This document shows positions 12,670 to 24,167 of a stretch of 64,000 nucleotides of DNA, piece after piece. The stretch lies in contig JANTQA010000032.1 in assembly GCA_027625915.1 (NCBI GenBank), forward strand, positions 3,844,001 through 3,908,000, written 5' to 3'. The notes under the pieces are model-generated. The model was given only the letters and a program-made list of their open reading frames with translations, searched no databases and was not told the DNA's origin. The translations under genes and the position numbers were made by a program. The stretch comes from Anaeramoeba flamelloides. Its lineage: Eukaryota > Metamonada > Anaeramoebidae. Within the stretch, counting starts at the first letter, position 1; each line of letters begins with the position of its first letter.

Positions 12670-14200
12670 GAAAGTTTTATTTTTACAATTTTTCGTATTT
12701 TGTAATTAAATATTCTGTTTTATCAAATTTGGTTTTGGGTCTAGAAAAGGGATTATAATGAATGAAAGTAATCAAACATTAACCGAAAAAAGAAGATCCG
12801 AAAAGGTATTAATTTGAAACGGATATTTCTTTTTCAAAGACCAAACACAAAAGATCACCATTCCAAATAGATTTGTTGGAATCAAGAATGAAAAATTAAT
12901 ATTTTTTTAAACAAAGTATATTTTTGATGATTTATTTTCTTTACAGCAATTTCAAACCTGGTGTGCACGATTTAACTTATTTTTAAAATTTCAATTTTCA
13001 TTAAACTTTCTTTGAATGTCAAGATCTGTAAAAACTAAATCAAGGTTTTAACACCAAAACTCAAGAATAACTGAATGACAAGCTTCGTAAACAACTTTTC
13101 ACTTTTTCTTTTAAACTTTTTTCAAATTATTTTTAAAAAATTTCCATTTTGTACAAGATCTTGGATATGAAGGACAATACCAGAAGATTTGATTCCAAAA
13201 TAACAATCACACTTTTCATTTTAAGGACTATCTAAAAAAAGGCCATTTCTGGGGTATGGGGGATTAAAACACCACTGTTTTAGACACTTTATCTTTTTCA
13301 ATTCACCAGAAACCCAAAATTGATATTTTTTGCGAATTTTTTGCAATTTTTTTAATCCAAAACATTTTTTGGATTTTTAAAATCGTTTGTCATTTTTTTG
13401 GGCGCAGCTAATTTTTAGCAACCTCAAAAAAATGAAAAAGAAATTTTTTTTCTTATCAAAATCAAATTGACAATCTTTTTTCGATCTTTTCGAACAAAAA
13501 TTTTTTGAAGGGTACTCAAATACTCTTAAAAATCACATAAAAAATTTTTTACAAAAAAAGATCAAAACACATAAAATTTTTTTTACAAATAAGATCAAAA
13601 AATTCCCTTATAAAAGATAAAAAAATAAAAAAAATCTTTTTCGCATTTTGAGAAAAACAATTTATGAAAATGAATGTCAAATAAAAAACAAATTACTTCT
13701 AACTTTTCCCCTTTTCATTTAAAATTATTTTTAAAATGACAAAGAAAATTTTCCATTTCGATAAATTTAATGTTCACAACCCAACCATTATCGTTCTCAT
13801 TGAAGTATTGTCTTCCAATCTATTTTTACAACCGAAAAAGGAAAGTTAAAACGATAATGGTTGGGTTGTGGTTTTCAGTGTCAGGTTTACAAATAAGAAT
13901 CTGATCTGTCAAAATAAAAAAACCTAAAAATTTGTAATTTGATCGTTCTTCTGGATACTAAGGGATAAATAACATATTTCACTCGTGTTTTAATCCAGGT
14001 AAAGGCAATAGTGGCCTTTTTTTATATAATCCTTAAAGGAGTTCAAAGAAAGTTTAATGAAAATTGAAATTTTAAGTTAAGTTAAATCGTGCGCACCAGG
14101 TTTGAAATTGTTGTAGTATTCTTTATTTTGGTTTTGGTTTGATAAAACTATTTGAAAAAAAATATTTGAAGAAAATTTGTAAAAATATCTTTTCTAATAA
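12670..14200. repeat. Large imperfect inverted-repeat (fold-back) element
   Basis: Left blocks TTTTATCAAATTTGG (12718), CAATTTCAAACCTGGTG and CACGATTTAACTTA (12950-12985), ATTTTCATTAAACTTTCTTT (12995-13015) and AAAAAAAGGCCA...GGATTAAAACAC (13232-13275) recur in reverse order and opposite orientation at 13990-14160. The left arm is longer by two ~200-bp segments, so it has itself been interrupted or expanded. The outer limits are approximate. Confidence 0.75.
13775..13870. repeat. Perfect 21-bp palindrome at the centre of the fold-back element
   Basis: A 21-base arm (13775-13795, starting CACAACCCAACC) is exactly mirrored at 13850-13870 (ending GGTTGGGTTGTG), with a 54-base loop. It is far better conserved than the outer arms. 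Confidence 0.9.
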
Positions 14201-14774
14201 AAAAAACAAGACTCTTTTTCAGTCAACGAGGTCACAGTTTTATTGAAGAAATAGAGCATATTCTGAGTTCAATTCATTATTCTTCTCAAACTAATATTTC
14301 AATTTTTAGATCTGATCATTTTTTCTGATTTCGTAAATTTTTTGTTTTTTGGTGCTTTTTGTTTTTTTTTTTTTTTTTTCTTTTTTCTTTTTTTTTTTAC
14401 AAGTAAATTTGAAAAAAAATGTTTAAAACTCAAAATTAACTTCAAGAATAGTGAGAATTTGCAATTCCTTTAAAAATCCATACTTTACAATTAAAAAAAC
14501 TTATTTTCATCAATTTTAATTTCCTAAAGAAATTGAGAATTTTACACAAGACATTCCAATGAAGAGGGCTGAAAAAAATTTTTTTTAAAACTTTTTTATT
14601 TTTTTTTTTGAAATTTATGTTTTTTTCAGGTATTACGTTTATGATTATCAGCTCTGATTGGAATTTTATTATTTATCTTATTTCTAAACAATCTTGGTTT
14701 GGTTTATTCTGTAAAAAAGTGAATATCTTCATTTTTATTTGAACTCCCTAGAGTGAAATGGGGTTTATTTAAAA
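14137..14774 (+). repeat. F4-family TA-flanked element
   Basis: It aligns with 32655-33241 through shared blocks (ATTGAAGAAATAGA, TTCATTATTCTTCTCAAA, TTTTTTCTGATTTCGT, AAGAAATTGAGAA, GAGTGAAATGG). The right end read inward is TAAACCCCATTTCACTC. The left end is near GATAAAACTATTTGAAAA and is less certain. No coding content is seen. Confidence 0.7.
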
Positions 14775-16499
14775 AATTAAAATAAAAGAGGTTGGATTCC
14801 AGAAATCTAAAAACAGTTACAAGAGGTTCAACCCAAAATAAAAGAAAATTTTAGAAAAAATTTCAATCAGATCCAGATCTATTTTTAGTTCTCAATTTAA
14901 TCGAAAATAAATAATTTTAAAATCAAACATTTTTGTCCAATAAATCTTTATTTCTAAATATGAGTAATTCAAAAAGATATCTTATTTTCTGAAATACAAC
15001 TAGAATTGGACATATTAAGGTACTAAACTCTATTAAATTTTTTTAAGTAAATATAATAGAGATTGAGAAATTTTTTTTCCAATTACCTAGATTTGAAAAC
15101 CTGTTTATTTTCAAATTAAACATATTTCAAGATAAGGAATCTTTGTTTGAAAATTTGTAAAATAAAATAATTGAGATTAGTCTATTAAATGAAAATCGGA
15201 TTTTTAAAATTCTTTTTAGAATTTCTTCTGAAATAAAAAGTAATTTATTTCTCAAAAATTTTCAAAATAAAGGTATTCCCATCTAGAATTAAAAAATAAA
15301 ACCCAATCAAGAGGAAGTAATTATATCAAATATTACAGTTTGTTTTTCATTTTTAAAATAACAATAAAGGGAAAAAAATGATTTTAATAAGGATTGAGTC
15401 TTATAGTTGAAAAATAAATTTTTTTTTAAGGATATATACAAAAAAAGTTCTTAGTAAATAAATTGTTATTATATTATAGCAATTATAATAGGTAAAATTT
15501 CTATAATAATTGAACCCCTTTCCAATTCAACATCTTCTCATTTAAATAAACCACATAATATTCAAAAAAAAGTAACATCCATTTAGATTAAAGATGGTTT
15601 TTAATCAACACTTAAGATCAGTTAAGGAACAAATAATCAAAATAGGGAAAGAAAAAAAAAAAAGAAAAAAAAGAAAAAGAACAAACAAAAAAATACTATT
15701 CATAATAAATAGAATAATTTTTCTCTTCAATAAAGACAATAATCTCAAAAAAAAAAAAAAAAAAAAAAAAAAATTAAGTTTCTTATATTCAAGAATTGTG
15801 TCTTCTTTGATCAATTATGGTATTTTTTGCAAAGTACTAGAACTTTAAACAAAAAAAAATAACAAGTAGTCCTTAAACTTTATAAAAAACTATTTTGCAA
15901 AAATCTTGATAAAATAACTGTAAATGTTAATCAAAGATATTATTTAAAAAATAATTGCTATTTTAATTTTTGTTTTTTAAAGCATAGTAAAGTGAAAAGA
16001 GAATTCCCGGTTCCATGTTAAGGAAAAATTCTTTTTTCAATCTCTATCATTATTTTTATTATTTAGAATTTTCAAAAAATTCATATATTGATTGTAATAA
16101 AAATAAGGGTATCAATATTAGTTTATATCTTATTTTAAAATATTGTTAACTACAGAATATATGAATCAAAATTTTCATTCAAATTTTCGAAAAAATTTCC
16201 ATTTTAAGAATTAATATAAAAACACACAAGTATATAATTCTAGAACTTTAAAGAATTTGGACTCATCCCCAACTTTTGAAATTTTTTTCGGCATAAAGCT
16301 AAAAGAAAATTTTATAATGTTTATTTTTCAACAAATTTTATGATGAATCTTGAGTATGCTAATTTTTTTTTCATCTAAAATATGAAAAAGACAATTTTTG
16401 TAGAGTTCTATCATATCAAAAAAAACTTTTTTATATAATATAATATTATTTTTTTTTGTTTAAATTAGTACAGATATTTGAACTCAACTGGGAAAAATT

Positions 16500-16860
16500 A
16501 TAAGATATCGAAATTAATTTTTTATTACTAAAATTTATCATGTGTGGCAAATTGTTCAATATTTATGAAAGTTTGTCATAAACAATAAAAGTTATAATAT
16601 AATATAAAAAAATTTGTTATACATTTTTTAGTTTTGAAAAATGACAAAAAATTAATAAAAATGGCTCAAAATTAATACCAATCTTCAATTTAGAAAATTG
16701 AAAAAATCACAAGTTTTTATAATTTAAAAACAATGATGGAAAAATATTATCAATTTTCCATGATTTCTTTTCTTATGAAATTGATTTTTTGTCTTTGTTA
16801 ACTTACAAAAAAAAATGTCTTATGATATACAAGGAATTGAATTTTTATCTTATGATAGGG
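16500..16860 (+). repeat. Diverged relative of the 40915-41373 repeat
   Basis: Shared words in the same order include CATAAACAATAAAAGTTATAA (one mismatch), TTTTAGTTTTGAAAAATGA versus TTTTAGAAACTGAAAA, ATCTTCAATTT and TTTTTATCTTATG. The match is weak, so limits and family are uncertain. Confidence 0.35.
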
Positions 16861-17383
16861 GGTTTCAAGTGGTGAAAATTTGTGACTCCTAATTCAAAGA
16901 GTAGTCAAAAGAACCTTTTAATTACAGTCATTAGAAATATTTTAAACTCAATTTAGTTTTCTGAAATAATAGAGATTAAAAAAATAACAAAATTGATTAA
17001 ATATTGAATTTAAATGTTTTGTGTTGTACCTCACTAATGTTGAATGAATTTTAGGTTATTTCCTTTTTTGTTAATTATGCCAAAAAGTTATAAATCAAGG
17101 ACATAATACCACCTCATTTACATGATAGCATACTCATCAAAAGTTGACCCCAGTACAAGTCAAGAGTCTATGCGAAGAAGACAAATTGCGTTAACATTTC
17201 TCTTCTTCAATATTTTACCTACTAAATTAGAACCACATCTGTTGATTATTTATTCTTCGTCTCTACTTTTTATTAAAAAAAAACGAAAAAAAAAAACTCA
17301 AAATAATTAATTGGTAAAATAATAAAAAGATTTTTTTTTTTATTTTAAAAATTTTTTGTTTAAGGAATTAGATTTATTATATT

Positions 17384-20300
17384 TTAATTTTTTTTTTTTT
17401 TTTTTCTAATTTTTCTCAAACTTAATTTTGAGAGTGATTTTCTTTTCTCCTTAGTTGACGGTTTTTTTTTTTCCTTCCCCTTTCCTTTCTCCTTTTTTTT
17501 TCCCTTTATATTTTCTTCATTTTTTTTCTCTTTATCCTTTCCTCGTTTTTTACTTTTTGCTGTTTTTTTATTTTTCTCTTCTTTCTTTTGTTTTTCAATT
17601 TCCCTTTCCCTTTCTTTTTCCATCCTTTTTCTTTTTTTTTCTTTTTCCTTTTGTTTCTGTTTCTCTCTTTTTCTTTTTCTTTCTCTTTCTTTTCTCATTT
17701 CTTTTTCTTTCCTTTTGTTCATTTTCTTTGTTTCAGAATTCTCTTTCTCCTTTTCTTTTTCTTTCTCTTTCTCTTTCTCTTTCTCTTTCTCTTTTTCTGT
17801 CTTTGTCTTTTTTTTTTCTTTTTCTAATTCTTTTTCTTTTTTTAATTCTTTTTCTTTTTCTAATTCTTTTTCTTTTTTTAATTCTTTTTCTTTTTTTAAT
17901 TCTTTTTCTTTTTTTAATTCTTTTTCTTTTTTTAATTCTAATTCTTTTTCGAATTCTTTTTCTTTTTCTTTTTCTTTTTTTAATTCTAATTCTTTTTCTA
18001 ATTCTAATTCTTTTTCTAATTCTCTTTCTAATTCTTTTTCTTTTTCTCTTTTCTTTTCTTTTCTCTTTTTTTTTTTCTTTCTTTTTTCTTTTTTCTTTCG
18101 TTTTTCTTTTTTTCTATTTTCTTTCTCTTTTTCGCTTTCTTCATTTTCATTTTCGTTTTGTATTTCTTTCTTTTTCTTTTTTCTTTTTTCTTTCTCTTTT
18201 TCAATTTTTTTCTCTTTTGAGATTTCATTTCCATTTTCTTTTTTTCTATTTTCTTTTTCTTTTTTGCTTTCTTCATCCTCTTTTTCATTTCCGTTTTCTT
18301 TTTCTTTTTCTTTTTCATTTTTTTCTTTTTCATTCTCATTTTCAATTTCATCTTTTTTTCTGTCTGATTCTGGTCCTGATTCTATCTCTTGATCTTTTTC
18401 TTCGCCACTTTCAGCATTTTTTGCTTCATCTTCATTTTCGCTTTCTTCATTTTCTTTCTCATTTTCTTTTTCATTTTCATCTTTTTTTCTTCCTGATCCT
18501 GATTCCGATTCCAATTCTTGGGATTTTTCTTCATTACTTTCAACATTTTCTTTTCCATTTTCCTTTTCACTTTCTTCATTTTCTTTTTCAATTTCATCTT
18601 TTTTTCTTCCTGATCCTGATTCTGATCCTAATTCCGATTCGAATTCTTGGGATTTTTCTTGATTACTTTCAACATTTTCTTTTCTATTTTCATTTTCTAT
18701 TTTTGACTGTGATTTGATTTCTTTTTCCTTTTTGATTTCATCTTTTGCAGAGTGTTTAGCTGAAATTATTTTTTCTTCATCCTTGACTTTGTTTGTCTCA
18801 GTTTTCTTGACATTTTCAATTTTAATTTCAATTTGTTCTTTTTCTTTGTTTCCGACTACCTTTTTCGAATTGAAAATTAGATCTATATCTTGAGTTTCGA
18901 TAATATCTTCTGGTTCAGTATCTTTCTCTGAATCTGAATTTAGTTCCGATAATGAATCATTAAAGTTCAGTGTTTTTTTGGCCTTTCCTTTCTTTTTTTC
19001 TACATTTCCATCCCCTTGGCGATTGTGTTCGTCATCATCAGTTCCACTGTAATCCTGTGAATCATCTGAGCTATCGCTTGAATTATTGAAAACAGACCAT
19101 TCATTTTCCGAATCTGAGTCATTATCATTTTCAGCTTCCCAATTCCATGAAAAATATCTACCTGATTCTAAGTCACTATTGAAGGTATTTAAATCGGTAT
19201 TATATTTGAATATATTTTCTGTTTTTTCAATTTTGTCCACAGTATTTTTATTTTCTTCATTCCCACTTACCATTCTTTCAATTAATTCAGTATAATCCGG
19301 AGAATTATTAGATTCCATTAATCGCAGTTGCGATTTAGACTGGGGCTGGGACTGTGGCTGGGACTGTGGCTGTGATTGTTGATCAAAAGCTTGTACTTTT
19401 TGGATTTTTTTATTTGGCGAAACTATTATAGGAGTTTCAATTTGATAATTCATTTGTGCCTTTTTTAAAAATTCTATTTCTGAAAGTAGTTTGGTGCATA
19501 ATTTAGAAAATTGATCCCTTTCTTCCTGCACTTGCTTTAATTGCATTGTCAAATCATTTTCATTTACAAGGTTATTATTTAAAGATTTTAATTGATCTCT
19601 TTCTTCTTGCATATGTTTTAATTCCTGATTTAAATTTGACCAATCCAAATTCATATTATCTATTTCTTTTTTTTGAGTTTCGAGCAGTTTTAATAATCCG
19701 AGTATTTGATCTTTTAATTTTTGTTCATTTTGAGAAGATTCTATAGATTTAAGCTTTTCATTTTTTGAACTTTCCCTTTTCATTTCATAGATTGGAGAAA
19801 GTAACAAGTTTTCCAAGGTTTGGTCTTGTTGTTTGCGTCTATCTATTACATTTAATAAAGTTGAAGTTAAATTAATTTTTTCTAATTGAAGTTGTTTAAT
19901 TTGTTCACTTAATTCATTCAAATTATCATTTTTTTGAGTTTCTTTCAAATTTAGATATTCAGTTTTTTTTTTATTGCTCAACTGTAAAATAATTTTTAAA
20001 AGGTCTTCTTTTTCTTCATGTAATTGCTGGACCTGATTTTCTAAAAAGTCTAATTTTGTGTTAATTATTTTTAAATTATCTTTATTTTGTTGATCGTTTT
20101 CATCTTGTTCTTGGTCTTCTTGATCTTGGTCTTCTTGGTCTTGGTCTTCTTGTTCTTGAACATCATCATCTTCCTTTTGTAAAGCTATCTTTTTATCTTC
20201 TTTATATTTTTTTAGTTCATTTTCTAATTCTGTTATCGTTTCATCTTTATTAATTATAATATTTGTATTTTTTTGTAAATTTTCTTTCAATAAATTATAT

Positions 20301-21877
20301 TCTTTTTGCAAGTCGTTATTTTCTTTTGTAATTAGTTCCAATTGGTTCTTTATTTCATCAATTTTTTCCTTTTGCTCTTCCCTTGGTTCGGGGTTTATTC
20401 GGAACGAATTTATTTGTTCTTTCAGTTTTTTTGCTTTTAATTTTTTCTGTTTCATTTTTTCATTTTGTTTTTCAGACTGCAAATTTAATAAATTGGATTG
20501 TTCATTCTTTTCGTTTATTTCTTTTTCAAAATTTTCGAATTCCTTTTGTATTTTTGTTAAAAAGGCGAATAATTTGGTATCCAATTCTTCAATATTAATT
20601 GAAGTTTTTGAGTTTTTTGGTTTTTTAGCATTAATTTTTGTCTTGTTTTCATTTAATTCTTTAAATATTTTTATTTTTTGATCCAACGTTAATTGATCAT
20701 CAAACTTTTCAAAGGTTTCAAAGATTGTTGAAAATGTATTCATTATTGAATTTTGTTCTTTCAGATTTGAATATGAAACCTTAAGTTTTTTTTTAATTTC
20801 ATTGATTTTTACCTTATAAGATTCAATTTCTTTTTTTGTTTTATTATCTTCCTCAGATTTTTTTAAATGAGGCTCTTTTTCCCTTTTTTCAGGCCTTTTG
20901 CTTATGTGCTTTTTTCTTGTTTTTGGTTTTGCTGGAAAAGACTTTTGCGTTGGTAAACGTGCACTTTCACTTTTGTATCTTTTGGAGTTATTATCCGACT
21001 TTTTGATCTTTAATTCCTTCAAATTTGTTTTTTTTTTTTGGTTTGATGAGATTTTTTGTTGCTTTTCTTGATTTTGATCTCTTTCTTTCTTTCCTTCTTT
21101 TTGTCTTTCTCCTTCTCTTTCTTTTTCTCTTTCTCCTTCTTTTTCTCTTCCTCCTTCTTTTTCTCTTTTTCTTTCTCTTTCTCTGTCTTTTTCTTTTTCT
21201 TTTTCTTTTCCGTTTTCTTTTCCTCTTTCTCCTTCTTTTTCCCTTTCTATTTTTCTGTCTCTTTCTCTTTTTCTGTCTTTTTCTTTTCTTGTTTTTACCG
21301 TTTTTTCTTTCTCACTTTTTTTGTCCTTTTCTGATTTTTTTTCTTGATCAGTTTTTTGTTTTTCCTCATTCATTTTCTTTGTTAACTTTGTACACCTTAA
21401 AGAAAGTTTATCAATTTTTTTTTTATTATTTTCTTCAAGCAGTTTATATTTTTCTTGCAACCTTTTTAAAGCCTTTTTAGTTTTACCATGTTTTTTCATT
21501 TCTTCCAAATAATTTTGATCATTTTCATTTTCTCCTTTCTCTTTCTCTTTTACTGTTTCTTTTTCTTTTTCTTTTTGGTTATCTTTTTCTTTCTCTTTCT
21601 CTTTCTCTTTCTCTTTCTCTTTTACTTTTTCTTTTTCTGATTCATTTAATTCTTTTTCTTTTTTAAGCTTTTGTTTTAATTTCTTCGATTCGATATTTCT
21701 TTGTTCGAGTTTTTCTTTTAGTTTTTTAATCTCTTTTTTTAATTTCTCATTGTCTTTTTTGTAATTTTGAAGAGGAAGGATCGTGGTATTTGGGTTTGGT
21801 TGGTTTGATTGCTTTTCATAAAACGATAATAAGGAACTAACAGATAAATTACGAAATTGCTTCTTTTTATTTGACAT
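17384..21877 (-). CDS. Giant Lys/Glu-rich coiled-coil protein, 1497 residues
   Basis: One uninterrupted frame runs from an ATG at 21877 to a stop at 17384. No enzymatic domain is visible. Residues 1-40 are a short Ser/Asn-rich head (SNKKKQFRNLSVSSLLSFYE). Then comes heptad-like coiled coil with an extremely biased KEK/REK block (~100-270), a Lys/Arg stretch (~290-340), and a long more normal coiled coil (~350-830) with a QEDQDQEDQDQ tract. A QSQPQSQPQSQPQS segment lies near 834-847. An acidic Asp/Ser region (~920-1010) follows, then Glu-rich near-repeats (SGSGRKKDE..., ~1080-1170) and a terminal KEKELKKEKEL decapeptide array into a basic tail. Large structural coiled-coil proteins of this kind may scaffold cytoskeleton or membranes, but no specific role can be assigned. 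The repeats suggest growth by slippage, so length probably varies between strains. Confidence 0.85.
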   Translation of the reverse strand: MSNKKKQFRNLSVSSLLSFYEKQSNQPNPNTTILPLQNYKKDNEKLKKEIKKLKEKLEQRNIESKKLKQKLKKEKELNESEKEKVKEKEKEKEKEKEKDNQKEKEKETVKEKEKGENENDQNYLEEMKKHGKTKKALKRLQEKYKLLEENNKKKIDKLSLRCTKLTKKMNEEKQKTDQEKKSEKDKKSEKEKTVKTRKEKDRKRERDRKIEREKEGERGKENGKEKEKEKDRERERKREKEGGREKEGEREKEREGERQKEGKKERDQNQEKQQKISSNQKKKTNLKELKIKKSDNNSKRYKSESARLPTQKSFPAKPKTRKKHISKRPEKREKEPHLKKSEEDNKTKKEIESYKVKINEIKKKLKVSYSNLKEQNSIMNTFSTIFETFEKFDDQLTLDQKIKIFKELNENKTKINAKKPKNSKTSINIEELDTKLFAFLTKIQKEFENFEKEINEKNEQSNLLNLQSEKQNEKMKQKKLKAKKLKEQINSFRINPEPREEQKEKIDEIKNQLELITKENNDLQKEYNLLKENLQKNTNIIINKDETITELENELKKYKEDKKIALQKEDDDVQEQEDQDQEDQDQEDQEQDENDQQNKDNLKIINTKLDFLENQVQQLHEEKEDLLKIILQLSNKKKTEYLNLKETQKNDNLNELSEQIKQLQLEKINLTSTLLNVIDRRKQQDQTLENLLLSPIYEMKRESSKNEKLKSIESSQNEQKLKDQILGLLKLLETQKKEIDNMNLDWSNLNQELKHMQEERDQLKSLNNNLVNENDLTMQLKQVQEERDQFSKLCTKLLSEIEFLKKAQMNYQIETPIIVSPNKKIQKVQAFDQQSQPQSQPQSQPQSKSQLRLMESNNSPDYTELIERMVSGNEENKNTVDKIEKTENIFKYNTDLNTFNSDLESGRYFSWNWEAENDNDSDSENEWSVFNNSSDSSDDSQDYSGTDDDEHNRQGDGNVEKKKGKAKKTLNFNDSLSELNSDSEKDTEPEDIIETQDIDLIFNSKKVVGNKEKEQIEIKIENVKKTETNKVKDEEKIISAKHSAKDEIKKEKEIKSQSKIENENRKENVESNQEKSQEFESELGSESGSGRKKDEIEKENEESEKENGKENVESNEEKSQELESESGSGRKKDENEKENEKENEESENEDEAKNAESGEEKDQEIESGPESDRKKDEIENENEKEKNEKEKEKENGNEKEDEESKKEKENRKKENGNEISKEKKIEKEKEKRKKKKKEIQNENENEESEKEKENRKKEKRKKKEKRKKKKKRKEKKREKEKELERELEKELELEKELELKKEKEKEKEFEKELELKKEKELKKEKELKKEKELKKEKELEKEKELKKEKELEKEKKKTKTEKEKEKEKEKEKEKEKEKENSETKKMNKRKEKEMRKERERKRKREKQKQKEKEKKRKRMEKEREREIEKQKKEEKNKKTAKSKKRGKDKEKKNEENIKGKKKEKGKGKEKKKPSTKEKRKSLSKLSLRKIRKKKKKN
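17820..18050 (-). repeat. In-frame tandem repeat coding EKELKKEKEL units
   Basis: The + strand repeats TCTAATTCTTTTTCTTTTT in units of about 18-30 bases that keep the minus-strand frame open and give KEKEL(K/E) decapeptides. A second biased block of the same gene lies at about 21080-21300. Confidence 0.85.
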
Positions 21878-22671
21878 ACAAACAAAAAATGAAAAAAGTA
21901 AAAAAATGATATTTTTTTTTTAAAAATACAAAGAGACATTTTCTTTGTTTAAAAGTGCATTTTTAGTTTGTTTCTTGAACCTGTGAAATTCTTTTACAAT
22001 TTTAAATCATAAACTTTATTTTTTTTCTTTTTATTTTATATCCACAGGTAATAATCTTTAAAAATTCTAAAAGTAAAGACGGTTGTGGTGTAGGAAGTTC
22101 TAAATTTTCTAAAATATTTTCAATAAATTTTATTTTTCTTTTCTTTGTTTGGGTTGAATTATTTGTTTCTGAAAACGTTTTCAACAAATAAATGAAAACA
22201 GTAACTTTCTAGAAAAAAGAACACACGTAATTTTTACTGTTAAACTGAAGGTTTCTTCAAGTACTTTCAAAAACTAAAAAACACCAAATTAATTGTGGAT
22301 GACAAAAAAACTAAACGACTATTATTTTCTAATTAACCCCTTTTATAGAAACAATAATCATCAAAATTCAACTTCCACGAATTACCAAAACTTAATAACT
22401 GTTAGTATGTGTTTTAATGTGCTTTTCAATTACCCGTTCTTCGTATTATTTTTAAATTTTATTTTGTTTTTCGAAATACTTTTTTTTTCTTTTTTACAAC
22501 GTTTTGTTTATTCTTCTTTTGTTTTTGTTCTTAGCTTTTGTTTTGTATCAAAGAAATTTAATTTGATCATAAAAAGGGTCAACATTTTTAAAATTAGAAT
22601 TGAATAAACTTTTGGATTTCAAAGAAATTCTATTTTTTTGAAATTTGATTTTTAAACCAAAAGACAATTTC

Positions 22672-23417
22672 TTAAGGTTTACAATCCCTAAAAAATGAAT
22701 AAAATATATTTTGTGTTAGATGTAAGGCCATGTTATTTTGGTTCTTATTTGGTTGATCGTCAACTATTCGTCTGTGAAATAAGCCTGTTTATTATATCTA
22801 TTATTTTAAAAAAATTTAAATGCAGTGTTTTTAAATTTTGTTGAGATAAATGCTTTTTTTGCATTTAATTATGTGAATGTAGCAAATAATTGTGTATTTT
22901 CTTTTTTTTTTTTTTTAGGTTTTAAAGCTAGACTATTATTGTATGATAGTGTTTGAATTTTATATTTTCTTGGTTGATTTGTATATTACCAAATGGAAAA
23001 CTTTTTGTAAAAACAGTTTGAGGATATATAAGTTGAAATTGAAGCTAAAATTTATTTTCTTTTTTAACTTTCAAAGTTTATTTTGTTTATTTAAAAAAGT
23101 TAATTTTTTGAAAAAAGGTTCAACAATTTATGTATTCAAATTAAAGTTCATTTTTTTATAAAACAAACAATAAATTATTATAACAATACTTATTTATATA
23201 TAAACTACTTTTCAAAAAAAAACAATTAATTAAAATAGTGAAAAAAAAATAGGTTTTTGAAAAGATTGTTGTATGGATCCAAACTTTTATTAAAAAAATA
23301 AATTAGAAGATCAATCAAATTATATCCAAAATAACGCGTAACCTCATCTAAAACAAGTTAATATTTATATATATATAGATATATATATTCACATTTTCTG
23401 GTGATTGTAAACCTTGA
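22672..23417. repeat. Element with AAGGTTTACAATC inverted ends (copy 1)
   Basis: The left end is TTAAGGTTTACAATCCC and the right end is GTGATTGTAAACCTTGA. Inner parts of both arms also match (TTAGATG...GTTATTTTGG...TTGATC), giving arms of about 130 bp. The flanks are TTAA and TTGA, so the target duplication could be TTAA or just TA. It is related to 48307-48869. Confidence 0.75.
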
Positions 23418-23665
23418 TAATCAAATAATATATTTTCAAATTCATTTTCTATTCTTTTTTTTTTAATTTTTTTTTTATTAAACTTTGTTTTAAGAACCTC
23501 ATAGATTCAAAAGTTAAGTAACCATGTGGATTGATCGATTTCAATATTTTTTGAAATGAACTTTTTTGAAATTAGATTTATTAAGATTTAAAAAACAAAA
23601 ATGGTAGATTTATTTCTGAATAAAATATTTGAATGGGTGAAAAATTGCTAAATTGATTTTTATTA

Positions 23666-23868
23666 CAGTTAGTTTCACTTTTAATCAAAAAAATTTGAAA
23701 GAGAACCAAGATACAAAAAAAATCCAAATTAAGGTACAAAATTCGGGTTCTAGTAGAATAAATTGTTAAAAAAAAAAAAAAAAAACCGAAAAATGTGCTT
23801 TAATTTAATATTTTTCTATTTCATAATTTTTTTGACAAAAGTTTGTGTCTTAAAAGTGGAACTGACTG
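23666..23868. repeat. ~200-bp CAGTYAGTTYCAC element, TA-flanked (copy 1)
   Basis: It starts TA then CAGTTAGTTTCACTTTTAA and ends (other strand) TA then CAGTCAGTTCCACTTTTAA. It shares inner words (AAGGTACAAAATTC, AAATAAATTGTTAAAA) with 40276-40472. A CAGT start with TA duplication is the usual Tc1/pogo-type terminus. It is too short to code a transposase. Confidence 0.85.
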
Positions 23869-23879
23869 TAATTTGTTTT

Positions 23880-24167
23880 TAAATCAATATAATTTTAGTT
23901 AATAATCTTCTTTTTAACCATTTTCCGTGAAATTTTAGGAATAAAAAATTTTCAAATGTTCTTTTTGAAAATTCTGTGATTCACTTTTTTTTATTTTTTG
24001 GTTTTTTTTTGAATAATTTTTAAAACAATATGTTTTTATCTATTTTGAATGATTTAAAAGTAAATTATTAGACAGATTTAATGATTAGTATCACTTGATA
24101 GTAGAATAATATTATTTTTTTTTACAATTATTTTTCAAGTTTGAGTAACAATTTTTGAAATAGAGTT
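23880..24167 (-). repeat. F3-family fragment, inverted
   Basis: The right end, read on the minus strand, is TA then AACTCTATTTCAAAAATTG, followed by diverged F3 interior. The other end is not found. The CAGT element sits immediately beside it, so the copy is truncated or rearranged. Confidence 0.55.

Larger units (their letters stand above)
9650..17383. other. Large intergenic block (7.7 kb)
   Basis: No gene is recognised. It holds a large imperfect inverted repeat (12670-14200), an F4 element (14137-14774), a small hairpin (11212-11271), long homopolymer runs (for example A-runs at 10656-10675 and 15749-15772) and a weak copy of the 40915 repeat (16500-16860). Two short runs without stops around 10301-10420 and 10420-10580 code K/I/S-rich peptides and are not convincing. 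The frames at 15594-15848 (+) and 15605-15814 (-) are translations of A/T runs. Confidence 0.6.

Noticed and set aside
14800-14835. GGTTCAACCC, a possible tRNA B-box
   Set aside because: There is no A-box, acceptor stem or cloverleaf around it.
15594-15848. Overlapping + and - frames of Lys/Phe runs
   Set aside because: They arise from long A-runs and have no other support.
17455-18717. 420-codon + strand frame rich in Phe/Leu
   Set aside because: It is the antisense of the Lys/Glu coiled-coil gene; CTT/TTC repeats are open in all frames.
22002-22187. 61-codon minus-strand frame upstream of the coiled-coil gene
   Set aside because: It is short, without a recognised domain or partner exon. 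The composition is not distinctly coding.
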